A stretch of 15,276 bases of DNA, taken from contig QHMQ01000076.1 of the NCBI GenBank assembly GCA_003217835.1, positions 1-15,276 of the forward strand, in the 5' to 3' direction. Positions 14,548 to 15,276 of this stretch are shown piece after piece. The position numbers were made by a program, and so were the translations under genes. Under the pieces are notes generated by a model. That model was not told the DNA's origin, did no database searches, and saw only the letters and a program-made list of their open reading frames with translations. Positions within the stretch are counted from its first letter, which is position 1; every line of letters begins with the position of its first letter. The stretch is from Verrucomicrobiota bacterium (GTDB lineage Bacteria; Verrucomicrobiota; Verrucomicrobiia; Chthoniobacterales; UBA10450).

Positions 14548-15200
14548 TTGCCGACGCGATTGTTGTCGCCGCGTCATTGTCGATCTTGCCCGAAATTCGT
14601 GCGGATATTCCGTGGCCCGAGGTGGTGCAACGTCTTGCCTATGAAAATGAGAAACTGGCGCAGCGCCCGCAGGGTCACAATGGCGAGTACTTCGTCGTCT
14701 GCACTGTCTATTACACTCCGATGGAATCGGGTTTCACTTTCGAGCGCGGATTTGACGCGACTCAGATAACGCGCCCCGGATTGCATGGACACAAGTATCC
14801 GCGCGATTTTCTTCGCTCAGTCAAGAAGGAAGGCTTTGGCCGTCTGCGTGAGCCGGTCAACGGCCACCACTACATTCGTTACAACGGCGGAGATTCATTT
14901 GCTTTTGGATCGAAACCGAGTGGTGGTGGCGGCACTCTCGTTGCGCGCTTTTCCGCTGCTGCAAAACCGGGCCAGAGCGGGTTGCGTCGCGGCGCAGCCA
15001 TCGAAACGCCCTCTTCTACTGTGCACCAAGTCTTTGGCAGCACGCGTTGGAAAATTGTCGATACGGGCGGCGGTCTGCGACGATGGCAGATCGATTGCTA
15101 CTATGGCGAAGATGAACCACTTGGTCCCGGCCGCTTCATGGCCCGGCCACGTGGGACTACATTTGAATACGCCTATTCCAACGCGCGAATCGAGAAATGA
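14484..15200 (+). CDS. Secreted 3D (Asp-Asp-Asp) domain protein, probable cell-wall enzyme
   Basis: The product has 238 residues from ATG 14484; in-frame ATGs at 14457 and 14391 are alternatives, but all lie inside the DUF1343 gene. A hydrophobic segment (RRLIADAIVVAASLSILPEI) ending RA before DIPWPEV is a signal peptide with an unusually long N-terminal region. The mature part begins DIPWPEVVQRLAYENEKL, has VYYTPMESGF and YPRDFLRSVKKEGFGRL, and ends in VFGSTRWKIVDTGGGLRRW with QIDCYYGED. The DTGG plus ID-Y pattern is that of the 3D domain of MltA-like and Gram-positive wall-binding or lytic proteins. It probably acts on peptidoglycan in the periplasm, which fits the NamZ-type neighbour. The true start may have been lost in a deletion that fused the two genes. 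Confidence 0.72.
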   Translation: METSPHRSFSRRPNRLYFRRLIADAIVVAASLSILPEIRADIPWPEVVQRLAYENEKLAQRPQGHNGEYFVVCTVYYTPMESGFTFERGFDATQITRPGLHGHKYPRDFLRSVKKEGFGRLREPVNGHHYIRYNGGDSFAFGSKPSGGGGTLVARFSAAAKPGQSGLRRGAAIETPSSTVHQVFGSTRWKIVDTGGGLRRWQIDCYYGEDEPLGPGRFMARPRGTTFEYAYSNARIEK

Positions 15201-15276
15201 CGTGAACTCTTTCACAGTTCGGCTCAATTTCCGCGGAGATCTTCCTTTTTTCCTCGGATCCAAAAGGCGACGTACA

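Noticed and set aside
15202..15215. Terminator hairpin GTGAA-CTCT-TTCAC after the 3D-domain gene
   Set aside because: The stem is only five base pairs, AT-containing and not followed directly by a T-run.
14895..15263. Minus-strand open frame of 122 codons at the right edge
   Set aside because: It opposes the 3D-domain gene, which has clear family sequence; there is no independent support.

Overview
The window looks like chromosomal DNA of a free-living, probably soil bacterium. Gene content, protein style, scarce Shine-Dalgarno sequences and frequent short palindromic or decamer repeats at gene ends point to Verrucomicrobiota (Chthoniobacterales/Spartobacteria-like). This placement is by recognition only; no rRNA or marker tree is available in the window. 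There are no tRNA or rRNA genes, transposases, phage genes or CRISPR arrays, and no gene-free stretch longer than 300 bases.

Left part (1-5404, minus strand): a long co-directional run, read from the right. It holds an exported quinone-oxidoreductase-like enzyme with a twin-arginine-type signal (5404-4376), a small single-span membrane protein (4342-3836), sucC (3713-2526), a secreted alpha/beta hydrolase, two tandem VOC-family proteins, and sucD (614 to beyond the left edge). The two succinyl-CoA ligase subunits, normally adjacent, are separated by three genes. The sucC, hydrolase and VOC genes are chained by three consecutive ATGA overlaps.

Middle (5405-9759): two small plus-strand genes of unknown function, one secreted and one membrane. 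Then come a minus-strand flavin monooxygenase and a minus-strand PLP-dependent serine/threonine ammonia-lyase, which diverges from a plus-strand ornithine cyclodeaminase/mu-crystallin family gene. The ammonia-lyase carries a perfect 30-bp palindrome inside its reading frame.

Right part (9800-15200, plus strand): a phosphohexomutase and apolipoprotein N-acyltransferase (lnt), overlapping by GTGA and each interrupted by a frameshift. They are followed by a DUF1343/NamZ-type muramidase that ends early and overlaps a 3D-domain secreted protein. The theme is cell envelope and peptidoglycan recycling, but three consecutive junctions look damaged by small deletions or by assembly error.

The most notable signal is a family of short palindromic elements near 3777, 7784, 7903, 13345 and 13387. 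Two of them supply the stop codon of the upstream gene and one is embedded in frame in an enzyme. A second repeat class, decamers of the type CTTYGTCATT, fills the gap before sucD and recurs upstream of the ammonia-lyase gene.
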